Source: Comamonas serinivorans
Lineage (GTDB): Bacteria; Pseudomonadota; Gammaproteobacteria; Burkholderiales; Burkholderiaceae_C
DNA length: 64,000 bases
Reading direction: 5' to 3'
Assembly (NCBI RefSeq): GCF_002158865.1
Contig: NZ_CP021455.1
Coordinates: 310,001-374,000, forward strand
The notes under the pieces are model-generated. The model saw nothing but the letters and a program-made list of their open reading frames with translations. It was not told the origin of the DNA and ran no database searches. This document shows, piece by piece, positions 17,139 to 25,676 of the stretch. The stretch's first letter is position 1. The number at the start of each line of letters is the position of its first letter. Both the position numbers and the translations under genes were made by a program.

Positions 17139-17683
17139 GGCGCCACTTTCCTCGTGCAGCAGCCCAGTCTTGCGCTGGGCCTTCGGTGAATGTCGATGCC
17201 CGCAGCGCCAGGCAAAAAACAAAGGCCAGCCTGGCGGGCAAGGCTGGCCCGTTTGGCGTCGGGGTGCGCGCATTTTAGGCGATGGGTCTGGCGCGCAAGG
17301 GGTGGTGCGCCCTGGGACAAGCCCGGTGCCCTGGCGCCGGAGAGCTGCGGCGGCGTGAGGGGTCGGCAGGCTGTGCAGCACGGCGTGAGCACCTGCTGCT
17401 CGTCACCCAACAACACGCCCGCCCCGGTGTGCTTGCGCTCCAGTAGGCGCCGGGCCGTCTGCGGCGGCCGGGTCGCTCGCGGGTTGGGCATCGTCATGAG
17501 GGTGCAGCCGTACCGGTCAACCGGCGCGTGCGCACCGCGGCAAATCTGACGCCGCGCCGCCTTTTGGCGTGGCGGCCCTGCCACGGCCACCCGCGACCCG
17601 GGGCCGGCCACTACAGTGCTGGCAAGAGGGCGTTCTGGCAGTGACCAGGGCGGGGATAGGCCCTTCGAGCAGGAGCAGTCAGC
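17139..17683. other. 545-bp divergent intergenic region
   Basis: Lies between the ABC permease (minus) and the first VPTLG-W protein (plus). Besides the terminator at 17217-17249 I recognise nothing. No trace of an ABC substrate-binding protein is visible in any minus-strand frame. Confidence 0.55.
17211..17249 (-). terminator. Strong intrinsic terminator read on the minus strand, upstream of the ABC permease
   Basis: Read on the minus strand: GGCCAGCC, a ten-base loop, GGCTGGCC, then TTTGTTTTTT. This is a textbook Rho-independent terminator. It stands upstream of the permease with no gene left to terminate. It may be the stranded terminator of a lost binding-protein gene, or an attenuator in the permease leader. 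Confidence 0.8.
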
Positions 17684-19819
17684 ATGCAGACAACAACAGG
17701 AACCGTGGCTGAAATGGGGCGCCGTGGCGTGGCCCGAATGGCGTTGGGCGCCGCCGGCCTGCTCGCCGCCTCGGCGACCTGGGCCGCCGCAGGTGCGCCG
17801 CTGCCGCGGTGCTCGGCCAGCGCCGCGTCGTTCTACCTGATGCAGTACACCGAGGCGACGGCACCGAGCACGGCGCCCACGACCACGTTGTCCCGAGCCG
17901 CCGTGCCGGCCACTGGCGCGGTCACGCTCAACCCGGTCTGGAGCGGCCAGACCGCCCCCACGCCGTCCCCGCGCGACCTGTCGCGCAATGCCGGCGCCAC
18001 GGTGGCTGGTGGCATGGCCAACGACGGCTACATCTACGCCATGCGGGCCGTGGGCACCCAGGAGCCCGGCTGGGACTTGCAAGGCGGGCTGTGGACCAGC
18101 GAGTGGCGCACACACACGCGCCATTACGAAATGCTGCGCTATGGCCGCGATGGCGTGGACAACCTGGGCATCGTCGATGGCTTGGGGATTTACCTCACCT
18201 CGACCGCCGCGGGCGGCACCTCGGTCACCGGTGCCATCGACGCCCGGCTGGGCCCCAACTTCAACGCGGCCGACGTGGACCCCGTGACCGGCGTGCTGTA
18301 CCTCGCGAGCTTCCAGACCGGCGGCGCGCTCAACCGCGTGTTCCGCATCGACATCACCCAGTCACCGCCCAAGTACCTCAGCACCCTGGATCTGAGCAGC
18401 GCCATCCCGGGCACCCAGTCGGGGGACTTCGCCATCGATGCGGCGGGCGAGTGGGCCTATGGCGTGGCCAACACGTCGTTCACCGGCCAAAGCTACCGGT
18501 TCAACCTGGCCACGGGCGTTGTGCAGTCATTGGGCAGCACGTTCTTCAGCTTGCCGTTTGGCGGCGCTGCGCGCCTGCTCAACGACCCCAGCAAATTCGC
18601 GTTCTATGGCTTCGGCACGCGCGTGATGACGGCGCCCGCCGGCACGCTGGGGAACACTCAGGCCACCAGCTCGGCCGACAGCGCGGATGCCGCCTCGTGC
18701 CTGCCCAAGTTCATCGCCACGCTGCAGTGCACGCCCACCGACCTGGTGGACGCCGACGGCCAGGTGGCGAACTGCACGGTTGCCCTCAACCAGCCGGCGC
18801 CCGCGGGCGGTGTGGCGGTGGCCCTGACGCCGGCGCCCGCCAGCCCCCGCTACAGCACGACCTGCGGCAGCAGCGTCACCGTGGCCGCTGGCGCCACCTC
18901 GGCGGCGTGCACCGTCACCGCCACGCCCAACACCGTGCCCGGCGACGGCGACGTCACCGCGACGGTGCAGCTGAGCACGCCCGACCCATCGGCCGACTAC
19001 GAGCTGGGCACGCCCACGGCTGCGCTCGTCACCGTGCGCAACGACGACCTGCCGTCCGTCAGCCTGAGCTGCGCGCCCGACAGCCTGTTTGATTCGCCCG
19101 GTCAGACCGCCACCTGCACCCTCACCGCCAATGCGCCCGCGCCGGCCGGCGGTCTGACGGTGGGTCTGGTGCCGCCCACTGCCAACCCCCGTTACACCAC
19201 CACCTGTGGCGATGCCCTGACCCTGGCGGCCGGGGCCACCACGGCCACCTGCACCGTCACCGCCGTGCCCAACACCGTGCCCGCCGATGGCGACGTACCG
19301 GCCGTGGTGAGCCTGGCCACGCCGGCTGCGGGCGCGGGCTACCAGCTGGGTGCACCGACCCAGGCCACCGTGCTGGTGCGCAACGACGATGCCGCGCCCC
19401 CGGTGGCGCAGGTGGTCTGCACGCCCGACAGCCTGGTGGACGCCGCCGGGCAGGTTGCCACCTGCACCGTGAGCCTGAGTGAGCCGGCGCCCGCCGGTGG
19501 GGTCAACATCGTGCTGGCGCCACCGGCCAGCAACCCGCGCTACACGACCAGCTGTGCCTCGCCGCTGCTCGTGGCGGCAGGGGCCACCACGGCCAGCTGC
19601 TTGATCACCGCCACCGCCAACACGGTGCCCGGCGATGGCGACGTGAGCGCTGTTCTGGGCCTGCTGCCCGGCAGCGGCTACACCGTGGGCCCGGCGGCGC
19701 AGGCCACGGTGACGGTGCGCGACGACGACCGCACCCCGCACCCCGTGCCCACGCTGGGTGGCTGGAGCTTGTTGCTGCTGGCCTTGGGCCTGGGCTGGGC
19801 GGCGCGCCGCCGTGCTTGA
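17684..19819 (+). CDS. Surface protein with Calx-beta-like repeats and VPTLG-W (IPTL-type) C-terminal signal
   Basis: 711 residues, exported. Layout: signal peptide (about 1-35, ending ATWAAAG); a beta-propeller-like N-terminal half (about 40-345); three related repeats of 110-115 residues (about 350-460, 460-570, 572-685), each with C-TP-DLVDA-GQVATCTV, PAPAGG, PRYTT-C, NTVPGDGDV and VTVR-DD. The end is a sorting signal: HPVPTLGGWSLLLL, a hydrophobic helix and RRRA. This is the IPTL-CTERM architecture, thought to be cut by an exosortase-type enzyme (XrtH family, established knowledge). No exosortase gene is in the window. Confidence 0.85.
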   Translation: MQTTTGTVAEMGRRGVARMALGAAGLLAASATWAAAGAPLPRCSASAASFYLMQYTEATAPSTAPTTTLSRAAVPATGAVTLNPVWSGQTAPTPSPRDLSRNAGATVAGGMANDGYIYAMRAVGTQEPGWDLQGGLWTSEWRTHTRHYEMLRYGRDGVDNLGIVDGLGIYLTSTAAGGTSVTGAIDARLGPNFNAADVDPVTGVLYLASFQTGGALNRVFRIDITQSPPKYLSTLDLSSAIPGTQSGDFAIDAAGEWAYGVANTSFTGQSYRFNLATGVVQSLGSTFFSLPFGGAARLLNDPSKFAFYGFGTRVMTAPAGTLGNTQATSSADSADAASCLPKFIATLQCTPTDLVDADGQVANCTVALNQPAPAGGVAVALTPAPASPRYSTTCGSSVTVAAGATSAACTVTATPNTVPGDGDVTATVQLSTPDPSADYELGTPTAALVTVRNDDLPSVSLSCAPDSLFDSPGQTATCTLTANAPAPAGGLTVGLVPPTANPRYTTTCGDALTLAAGATTATCTVTAVPNTVPADGDVPAVVSLATPAAGAGYQLGAPTQATVLVRNDDAAPPVAQVVCTPDSLVDAAGQVATCTVSLSEPAPAGGVNIVLAPPASNPRYTTSCASPLLVAAGATTASCLITATANTVPGDGDVSAVLGLLPGSGYTVGPAAQATVTVRDDDRTPHPVPTLGGWSLLLLALGLGWAARRRA

Positions 19820-19824
19820 TCGCG

Positions 19825-20019
19825 CTAACGGTTGGCGCGTCCCGGAGGGGGCGTCTGGGCGCCCCGGTTGCGTTTGGCCGCACCTCGGGTGATCACCCAG
19901 ATCAGTGCGGTGCAGGCACCGATGATCAGACCACCGAACAACAGGTGAAGCGAGCTCAGCAGCGCGGCACCGACCAGAAACAGCGCTGTGGAGATGGCTC
20001 CAAACACGGCGAACATCAT
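19825..20019 (-). CDS. Small two-helix membrane protein
   Basis: 64 residues with two hydrophobic helices (about 3-22 and 25-44) and a basic, proline-rich tail RGAAKRNRGAQTPPPGRANR. It has a good ribosome binding site (CAGGAGA, 8 nt before the ATG), which supports it as a real gene despite its size. Its stop lies five bases from the stop of the convergent surface-protein gene. I do not recognise a family. Confidence 0.6.
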   Translation of the reverse strand: MMFAVFGAISTALFLVGAALLSSLHLLFGGLIIGACTALIWVITRGAAKRNRGAQTPPPGRANR

Positions 20020-20576
20020 GGCGTTGATCTCCTGGATTGATCACGTGAGCATGTCGCTTCAGGAAGGTCGGTGCATGTGACGTCCATGGCCACGGTCACA
20101 CCGAATCGATCTGCCAGCGAGGGCCCATCGAGGCCGCTTGGGCCATGCTGGGCACACATGCCGCGCTCGCCATCCATGGGCGGCGCGCCCGCGACAGGTT
20201 CCACCGTGCGAGCACCGAATGCGGCCGCGCCGTGTTCCTGGCCAAACCCTCCGGACCCCGGTGGGATCCGTTCGGGTCGTCACGCGCCAGCGTGGCCCTG
20301 CCAAACTCCACCGAAACGAGGTGCCAAGCCAGGTGAAGGCGCGCTACCGGGGGCTGGCCTTGATCCCGCTCGCTGCGCGCACAGCGCCCATCCGCACCGT
20401 CAGCCGGCTTCGCGCCCGGTACTTGCCGGGGACATGGCGATGCGCAGACCGAGACCTTCAGCTGGGGTGCGGTAAGCCTCCGAAATGGTGTGGGCGGCAG
20501 TATGGGTTGATTGCCGTTCTTGTTTGATCGGCAATGGGTTCATACTCTCTTTGAAAATTGCCTGAGATCGCCCGTT
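20020..20576. other. 557-bp intergenic stretch with repeat copy 6
   Basis: Lies between the promoter side of the small membrane protein and the stop of pdxY. It contains hairpin copy 6 near the pdxY end; no gene is recognised in the remaining 470 bp. Confidence 0.55.
20496..20549. repeat. Dispersed hairpin repeat, copy 6
   Basis: Outer GCAGTATG/CATACTCT (six of eight paired) and inner TTGCCG/CGGCAA with a TTCTTGTTTGAT loop. It begins the non-coding side 28 bp past the pdxY stop (pdxY is on the minus strand) and could end its transcript. Confidence 0.85.
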
Positions 20577-21461
20577 TCACCGCACCCGGCGCACCGCGAA
20601 ATGCTGGCCCGGGTTCACGTAGGCCTCCTGGGCCTGCACCAGCTGCAACTCGCGCTGGCCCGATTGCTGCGTGCGCAGCAGCAGCTCGTAGACGCTTGCC
20701 GTGGTGCGGGCCAGCGCATCGGCCGCGGCGCCCGGCTGGCCAAAGCGAGGGCTGTAGTGGGCGGTGAACAGCGCCGCCGTCACGTCGCCCGAGCCATTGG
20801 CCTTGAAGGGCAGCTGCGGCGTCTGCACGATCCAGGCGCCCTGGGCGTCGATGGCCAGCATCTCCAGCGTGCCGGGTTCGCGGTCGGGCCGCTCCACGCT
20901 GGTGACCAGCACCGCTCGCGGTCCCCGCTGGCCAGTCTCTGGGGCGCCGGCCATCACCGCATCGGCGGCCGACAACGTGGTCTCCAGGGTGTCGGCCGTC
21001 ACGCCTGCCAGAAAGCCCAGCTCGAACTGGTTGGGCGTGATGAGGTCGGCTGCCGGCACCACGCGCTCGCGCAACAGGGTGGGAATGGCCGGGTTCACGA
21101 AGCAGCCGGATCGGGCATTGCCCATGACCGGGTCGCAGGTGTAGGTCGCGGCCGGGTTCAGCGCCTTGACCCGGGCCACCGCGGCCAGGATCACGTCCGC
21201 GATGTCGGCGCCGCCCTGATAACCGCTCAGCACCACGTCCACCTGCGCCAACGCGCCGCGCGCCGCCATGGCCTCGACGATGGCCGCCACCTCGGTCGCC
21301 GCAATCGCCGAGCCGCCCCAGGCGCCGTAGCCCGTGTGGTTCGAGAAATTGACCGTGTACACCGGCCACACCTCGTGGCCCAGGCGCTGCAGGGGAAACA
21401 CGGCCGCCGAGTTGCCCACATGGCCGTAGGAAACGTGGGATTGGATGGAGAGGATGTTCAC
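20577..21461 (-). CDS. pdxY: Pyridoxal kinase
   Basis: Pyridoxal kinase of the PdxY type, 294 residues (E. coli PdxY has 287). It phosphorylates pyridoxal to pyridoxal 5'-phosphate with ATP in the salvage path. Hallmarks are ILSIQSHVSYGHVGNSAAVF, VNFSNHTGYG, DPVMGN, LITPNQFELGFL and the catalytic FKANGSGDVTAALF near the C-terminus. The start is a GTG at 21461 giving VNILSIQSH; a longer frame to 21626 is GC-rich spacer. It lies alone between two VPTLG-W surface-protein genes and diverges from the second. Confidence 0.92.
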   Translation of the reverse strand: MNILSIQSHVSYGHVGNSAAVFPLQRLGHEVWPVYTVNFSNHTGYGAWGGSAIAATEVAAIVEAMAARGALAQVDVVLSGYQGGADIADVILAAVARVKALNPAATYTCDPVMGNARSGCFVNPAIPTLLRERVVPAADLITPNQFELGFLAGVTADTLETTLSAADAVMAGAPETGQRGPRAVLVTSVERPDREPGTLEMLAIDAQGAWIVQTPQLPFKANGSGDVTAALFTAHYSPRFGQPGAAADALARTTASVYELLLRTQQSGQRELQLVQAQEAYVNPGQHFAVRRVR

Positions 21462-21633
21462 GCCGGGATTGTCGCGCGATGCGGCGCGCGGCTCAGGTCC
21501 GCCGCCATCGCCCCATGGGCGACAGGGACGGGCTGGCGGTTGACCCGGCGGGCGTTGGCTCCGGCTGCTGGGGCCACAAGCGCGACAAGGCGCCCGGCTC
21601 AGGTGCTTGTGGGTGCGCACGCTCAATGCAACA

Positions 21634-21648
21634 ATTTGTATTACAAAT
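21634..21648. promoter_or_regulatory. ATTTGT-ATT-ACAAAT palindrome, possible operator
   Basis: Perfect 6-bp arms with a 3-bp spacer, AT-rich in a GC-rich divergent promoter region. It ends 22 bp before the start of the second VPTLG-W gene. The protein that would bind it is unknown. Confidence 0.4.
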
Positions 21649-21670
21649 AAACGAGTTGAAAGGGTTCTCC

Positions 21671-22810
21671 ATGCGCGTGCGTTTCTTGAGCGGTTGCCTG
21701 GGCCTGCTGGCCTGGATGGGCACCCAAGCGGTCTGCGCCGCGCCCACGCTGTATGCGGTGAACCCGTTCGGCAACGCCGGTGATGCCCCCGGCACCTTTG
21801 GGCTGTATGCGCTCCATCCGGCGGACGGGTCGGTCATGGCGTCCCACACCATCACCGTGCCCAGCCGCACCATCATCGGCGCCAACGGCTTGACCATGGA
21901 CCCCGGCACGCACGTGGCCTACGCCATCGTGCGGGCGCAGGGCGTGAGCGGGCGCCTGCTGGTTACGCTGGACCTGAGCACGGGCGTGGGGACCGAGGTC
22001 GGCAACCTGGGCGACAACTTCTCGTCCATCGCCTTCCGCGCGGATGGGCAGCTGCTGGGCGTGACGGGCGACGGCGCCACGGTACCCGAGACGCTCTACA
22101 CCATCGACAAGGCCACGGCGACGACGGCCCTGGCCGTTCCCCTGGGCAACGGCGCGGATGGCGAGGTCATCGCCTACAACCCGCTGACGGACGAGCTGCA
22201 CCACTTCTCGGGCAATGGCACGGCCATCCACGAGCGCTTTCCGGCCACGGCGCCCTACACGCCCATCACCCCGGTGTCGACCGGCAGCCGCGAGGTCTTC
22301 GGCGCCGTGTGGGATCCGAGCCAGAACCGCTTTTACGTGACCGACATCGCCTCGGAACTGCGCACGATGGCGGTGGACGGGACGCAAGGGCCCTTGCTGG
22401 GCGTCATGGTGAACGACCTGCGCGGGCTGATCCTGCAGCTGGACCAGACCCTGGCCTTCACCCCGACCCCCACTGCCGTGGCTGGCATGGCGCCGGTCGG
22501 CCTGGTGGCCACGGCGGGGCCGTCCACCCAGCCGGTGGTTTTTTCAACGCCCAGCGCCAGCACCATCTGCACCGTCAGCGGCAGCCAGGTGACCTACGTG
22601 GGCCCCGGCACCTGCACGCTGGTGGCCGAACAGGCCGGCGACGCCTCGTACGCGGCCGCGCCGGCCGTCAGCGTGGACGTGCTGGTCACGGCTGCGCCCC
22701 CCGCCAGCGTGAGCGCCCAACCCGTGCCCACGCTGGGCACCTGGGCCTTGGGTTCCCTGGCGGGCCTGCTCGGCGTGTTCGGCTTGCGCCGCCAGCGCAC
22801 CGGCGCCTGA
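21671..22810 (+). CDS. Exported protein with VPTLG-W (IPTL-type) C-terminal signal
   Basis: 379 residues. A signal peptide (MRVRFLSGCLGLLAWMGTQA, cleavage near VCA-AP) is followed by a beta-propeller-like domain of about 270 residues containing LYAVNPFGNAG, LYALHPADGSV and LDLSTGVGTEVGNL. Then comes a short Ig-like segment with STICTVSGSQVTYVGPGTC, and the sorting end PVPTLGTWALGSLAGLLGVF with RRQR. It has the same C-terminal signal as the 711-residue protein at 17684, so both are probable substrates of one sorting enzyme located elsewhere. The ATG at 21671 has an AAAGG site; longer frames run through the promoter region. Confidence 0.85.
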   Translation: MRVRFLSGCLGLLAWMGTQAVCAAPTLYAVNPFGNAGDAPGTFGLYALHPADGSVMASHTITVPSRTIIGANGLTMDPGTHVAYAIVRAQGVSGRLLVTLDLSTGVGTEVGNLGDNFSSIAFRADGQLLGVTGDGATVPETLYTIDKATATTALAVPLGNGADGEVIAYNPLTDELHHFSGNGTAIHERFPATAPYTPITPVSTGSREVFGAVWDPSQNRFYVTDIASELRTMAVDGTQGPLLGVMVNDLRGLILQLDQTLAFTPTPTAVAGMAPVGLVATAGPSTQPVVFSTPSASTICTVSGSQVTYVGPGTCTLVAEQAGDASYAAAPAVSVDVLVTAAPPASVSAQPVPTLGTWALGSLAGLLGVFGLRRQRTGA

Positions 22811-22949
22811 GCGCGTGCGACCGACCGCGTGGGCCCGACGCGGCCGGCAACACGGCGGGGCGGCGCTGGAACGTCAGCTGCCCGATGGCCGCCGATGGCG
22901 CCGAACGGCAGCACCCTCACTGACCCGTGGTGCGGGATGCGAGAGAGAG

Positions 22950-23001
22950 GATGTATCAGATGGCTGTCGTTTGACTGGAAACGGGAGTGGCTGGATACCC
23001 C
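22950..23001. repeat. Dispersed hairpin repeat, degenerate copy 7
   Basis: Outer GTATCAG against CTGGATAC and inner TCGTTT against AAACGG keep the order and spacing of the family, but with mismatches. It is accepted only because position and spacing fit. Confidence 0.5.
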
Positions 23002-23496
23002 ATCGCATTCTGCGCGATGCGTCGATGCACGACGTGGACGGCTGCGCCGAACCCGTCCGCCCTCTACAGCCGGGCTTGGCGTTCACGTCGTGATCGGCGT
23101 TGCCCAAGGCGCGCCATCCATGGGTCGCGACCAAGCCTCTCGGCCAGCGGGGCAGCACGGCATACCAGCACAGTGCACCAGGCCTGCTCGGGTGGCTGGA
23201 GCGGAGCCCTGTCGCGCTGGCACCGTCTCGCGTACCGGTGTGCGAGCGGTCGGGCCGCCGGGGCTGCAGGCAACAGCGCGGGCATGCCGCCTTCTGGCAC
23301 CCGGCACCTCGGGGCGCCATGCACGGTCGTGGGCGCGGCCATCGGGCAGGCTTCTGTCGATCGCGGTGGTCTGTGGCGCCGTCGCCTGCCGGGGCGCCGC
23401 AGTGGCGCTGGGCCCGGGCATCGTCCGTGGCGTGTCACCGCGTTCTTGCTTCGCCACGACCTCCCTCGCTATCATGGTTCGATGCTTGATTTGGTG

Positions 23497-23525
23497 AATT
23501 AAATTTCAACCATTGAAATTTAATT
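23497..23525. promoter_or_regulatory. AT-rich 13-bp inverted repeat upstream of the quinone oxidoreductase
   Basis: AATTAAATTTCAA, spacer CCA, TTGAAATTTAATT: a perfect 13-bp inverted repeat, further framed by TTGG and CCAA. It lies 42 bp before the start codon in otherwise GC-rich DNA. An operator for an unidentified regulator is the likeliest reading; a hairpin in the leader is the alternative. Confidence 0.6.
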
Positions 23526-23567
23526 GCCAATCAATTTAATCGCCCGATCTTTCCTTTGGAGCCCTCC

Positions 23568-24557
23568 ATGCCTGCGTCCACCCCCCACGCCATCGTGCTG
23601 CGCGAATTTGGCGACCCCGCGGTGCTGCGCGCCGAGCCCATCGCGCTGGCGCCGCCCGGCCCGGGTGAGGTGCGCGTGCGCCACACCGCGATTGGCGTCA
23701 ACTTCCACGACGTGTACGTGCGTTCGGGTCTGTACAAGACCCTGGCATTGCCCGGCATTCCGGGGCTGGAGGCCGCGGGCGTGATCGAGGCGCTGGGCGA
23801 GGGCGTGACCGACCTGCAGGTGGGGCAGCGCGTGGCCTGGCTGACGCGCGCGTACGGCGGCTACGCCAGCCACCGCAACCTGCCCGCCGAACTGGCCCTG
23901 CCCTTGCCCGACGGGGTGAGCGAACGCACGGCCGCGTCCAGCCTGCTGAAGGCCTTGACGGCCTACGACCTCACGCACCAGGTGCACGCCCTGCGGGCCG
24001 GCGACTGGGTGCTGAACCATGCCTCGGCCGGCGGCGTCGGCCAGCTGGTGGCGCAGTACGGTCGCCACCTGGGGGCGACCGTGATCGGCACCGTGGGCAG
24101 CGCGGCCAAGGCCGAGATCGCCCGCGCGTGCGGCTGCGACCACGTCATCCTCTACCGCGACGAAGACTTCGTGGCCCGCGTGCAGGCCCTCACCGCCGGG
24201 CGCGGCGTGGACGTCGCCTACGACGCCGTGGGCCAGACCACCTTCATGGGCTCGTTGGCCAGCCTGGCGCAGCGCGGCCACCTGGTGAACTACGGCCAGT
24301 CGTCGGGCCCGGTGCCGCCGTTCGAGGTGTCGGCCCTCATGCCCAAATCGGTGTCGCTGACGCGGCCCAGCGTGTTCTCGGCCTACCGCAACCCGGCCGA
24401 GTTGCGCACGCTGGCCACCCGCGTGTTCGCGGACTTTGCCGCCGGCGTGCTGCGCGCCGATGCGCCGCAGACCTTCGCCCTGGCCGAGGCTGGCCGCGCA
24501 CACGAGGCGCTGGCGTCGCGCGACCGCACGCAGGCCTTGGTCTTGATTCCCGATTAG
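23568..24557 (+). CDS. Quinone oxidoreductase (zeta-crystallin-like MDR)
   Basis: Zinc-free medium-chain reductase of the QOR/zeta-crystallin group, 329 residues. It has GVNFHDVYVRSGLY, the NADPH-binding NHASAGGVGQLVAQYGRHLG, GCDHVILYRDEDF and GRGVDVAYDAVGQ. No structural-zinc cysteines are present. It reduces quinones or activated alkenes with NADPH in the cytoplasm. The ATG at 23568 is chosen for the GGAG six bases upstream (a TTG at 23556 is within that site). The stop TAG is directly followed by hairpin copy 8. Confidence 0.92.
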   Translation: MPASTPHAIVLREFGDPAVLRAEPIALAPPGPGEVRVRHTAIGVNFHDVYVRSGLYKTLALPGIPGLEAAGVIEALGEGVTDLQVGQRVAWLTRAYGGYASHRNLPAELALPLPDGVSERTAASSLLKALTAYDLTHQVHALRAGDWVLNHASAGGVGQLVAQYGRHLGATVIGTVGSAAKAEIARACGCDHVILYRDEDFVARVQALTAGRGVDVAYDAVGQTTFMGSLASLAQRGHLVNYGQSSGPVPPFEVSALMPKSVSLTRPSVFSAYRNPAELRTLATRVFADFAAGVLRADAPQTFALAEAGRAHEALASRDRTQALVLIPD

Positions 24558-24609
24558 CAGTATGCATGGTATGGCGTTGTTCAAAAAACGCCAGCCATGG
24601 TATACCCCG
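24557..24609. repeat. Dispersed hairpin repeat, copy 8 (abuts a stop codon)
   Basis: Outer GTAT-CATGG/CCATG-TATAC, inner TGGCGTT/AACGCCA. The left end starts at the last base of the quinone-oxidoreductase stop codon. Both inner arms changed together from TGCCGTT/AACGGCA, a compensated change. Confidence 0.85.
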
Positions 24610-24668
24610 TGAGGATTTTCGGCAGGTGGTGGTTGCAGCCTGCGCCACCCACCGTGCAGGAGACCCGC

Positions 24669-25676
24669 ATGCCCATGTCCCGCCTGGCCGCCCGCTTCCG
24701 GGCCGCCGCCTTCCGCTTGACCTCGCTGGCCCTGGCCGGCGCCCTCACCGGGGCCGCCGGCACCGCCTGGGCCCAGGAGGGCGCCTACCCGAGCAAGCCC
24801 ATCCGCCTGGTCATCCCGTTTGCCCCGGGCGGCGTGACCGACCTGGTGGGCCGCGCCATGGCGCAAAGCCTGACGCAGCACCTGGGCCAGCCCGTGGTGC
24901 CCGAGAACCGCGCCGGCGCCAGCGGCGTGCCCGGGGCCGAGATCGTCGCCAAGGCCGCGCCCGATGGCTACACGCTGATGGTGTCCAACATCTCCATCAA
25001 CTCGGTCAACGCCGCGGCCTTTGCCCGCTTGCCTTACCACCCGCAGAACAGCTTCACGCTGATCTCGCAGGTGTCGCAGCAGCCGCTGCTGGTCACGGTC
25101 AACCCGCAGGTGCCGGTCAAGACCCTGCCCGAGCTGGTTGCGCTGGCCAAGGCGCAGCCGGGCAGCCTGAACTTCGGGTCGGCCGGCACCTCGCTGCAGC
25201 TGGCCAGCGAGGCCTTCAACCAGGCCGCCGGCCTGCGCATGACACACGTGCCCTACAAAGGCAGCGGCCCCGCCATGACCGACCTGGTGGCCGGCCACAT
25301 CCAGGTGCTGTTCGACGCCACCTCGTCGCTGGGCCCGTTCGTGAAGGACGGCCGGGTGCGCGCCCTGGCCATCACGGCGGCCAAGCGCTCGCCCCAGTTT
25401 CCCGACGTGCCCACGCTGGTCGAGCTGGGCTACCCCAGCATCGAGGTCAACTCGTGGCAGGGGCTGGCCGGGCCCGCGGGCCTGCCCCCGGCCGTGGTGG
25501 CCCGGCTGGGCGCCGCCATGAAGCAGGTTGCCGACGACCCCCAGGTCAAGGCCCAGTTCGACCGCCTGGGCATCGAGGCCGTGCACACCAGCCCTGAGGC
25601 CTTCCGGCGCTTCGCGGCCGCCGAAACCGCACGCTGGCAAAGCGTGGCCCAGAAGGCCGGCCTCAAGCCCGAGTGA
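24669..25676 (+). CDS. Bug/TctC-family receptor
   Basis: Periplasmic binding protein of the Bug family, 335 residues. The signal peptide ends GAAGTAWAQ before EGAYPSKP. The core has LVIPFAPGGVTDLVGR, ENRAGASGVPGAE, APDGYTLMVS, FGSAGTSLQLASE and PYKGSGPAMTD. The ATG at 24669 follows AGGAG by six bases; the frame extends to 24597 but through the repeat. It stands alone apart from the quinone oxidoreductase upstream, without membrane partners. The ligand is unknown. Confidence 0.92.
   Translation: MPMSRLAARFRAAAFRLTSLALAGALTGAAGTAWAQEGAYPSKPIRLVIPFAPGGVTDLVGRAMAQSLTQHLGQPVVPENRAGASGVPGAEIVAKAAPDGYTLMVSNISINSVNAAAFARLPYHPQNSFTLISQVSQQPLLVTVNPQVPVKTLPELVALAKAQPGSLNFGSAGTSLQLASEAFNQAAGLRMTHVPYKGSGPAMTDLVAGHIQVLFDATSSLGPFVKDGRVRALAITAAKRSPQFPDVPTLVELGYPSIEVNSWQGLAGPAGLPPAVVARLGAAMKQVADDPQVKAQFDRLGIEAVHTSPEAFRRFAAAETARWQSVAQKAGLKPE

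Larger units (their letters stand above)
22811..23567. other. 757-bp intergenic stretch, no gene recognised
   Basis: Follows the second surface-protein gene. It carries a poor repeat copy (22950-23001) and ends in the AT-rich dyad before the quinone oxidoreductase. The middle is GC-rich with only short overlapping frames. Confidence 0.55.
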
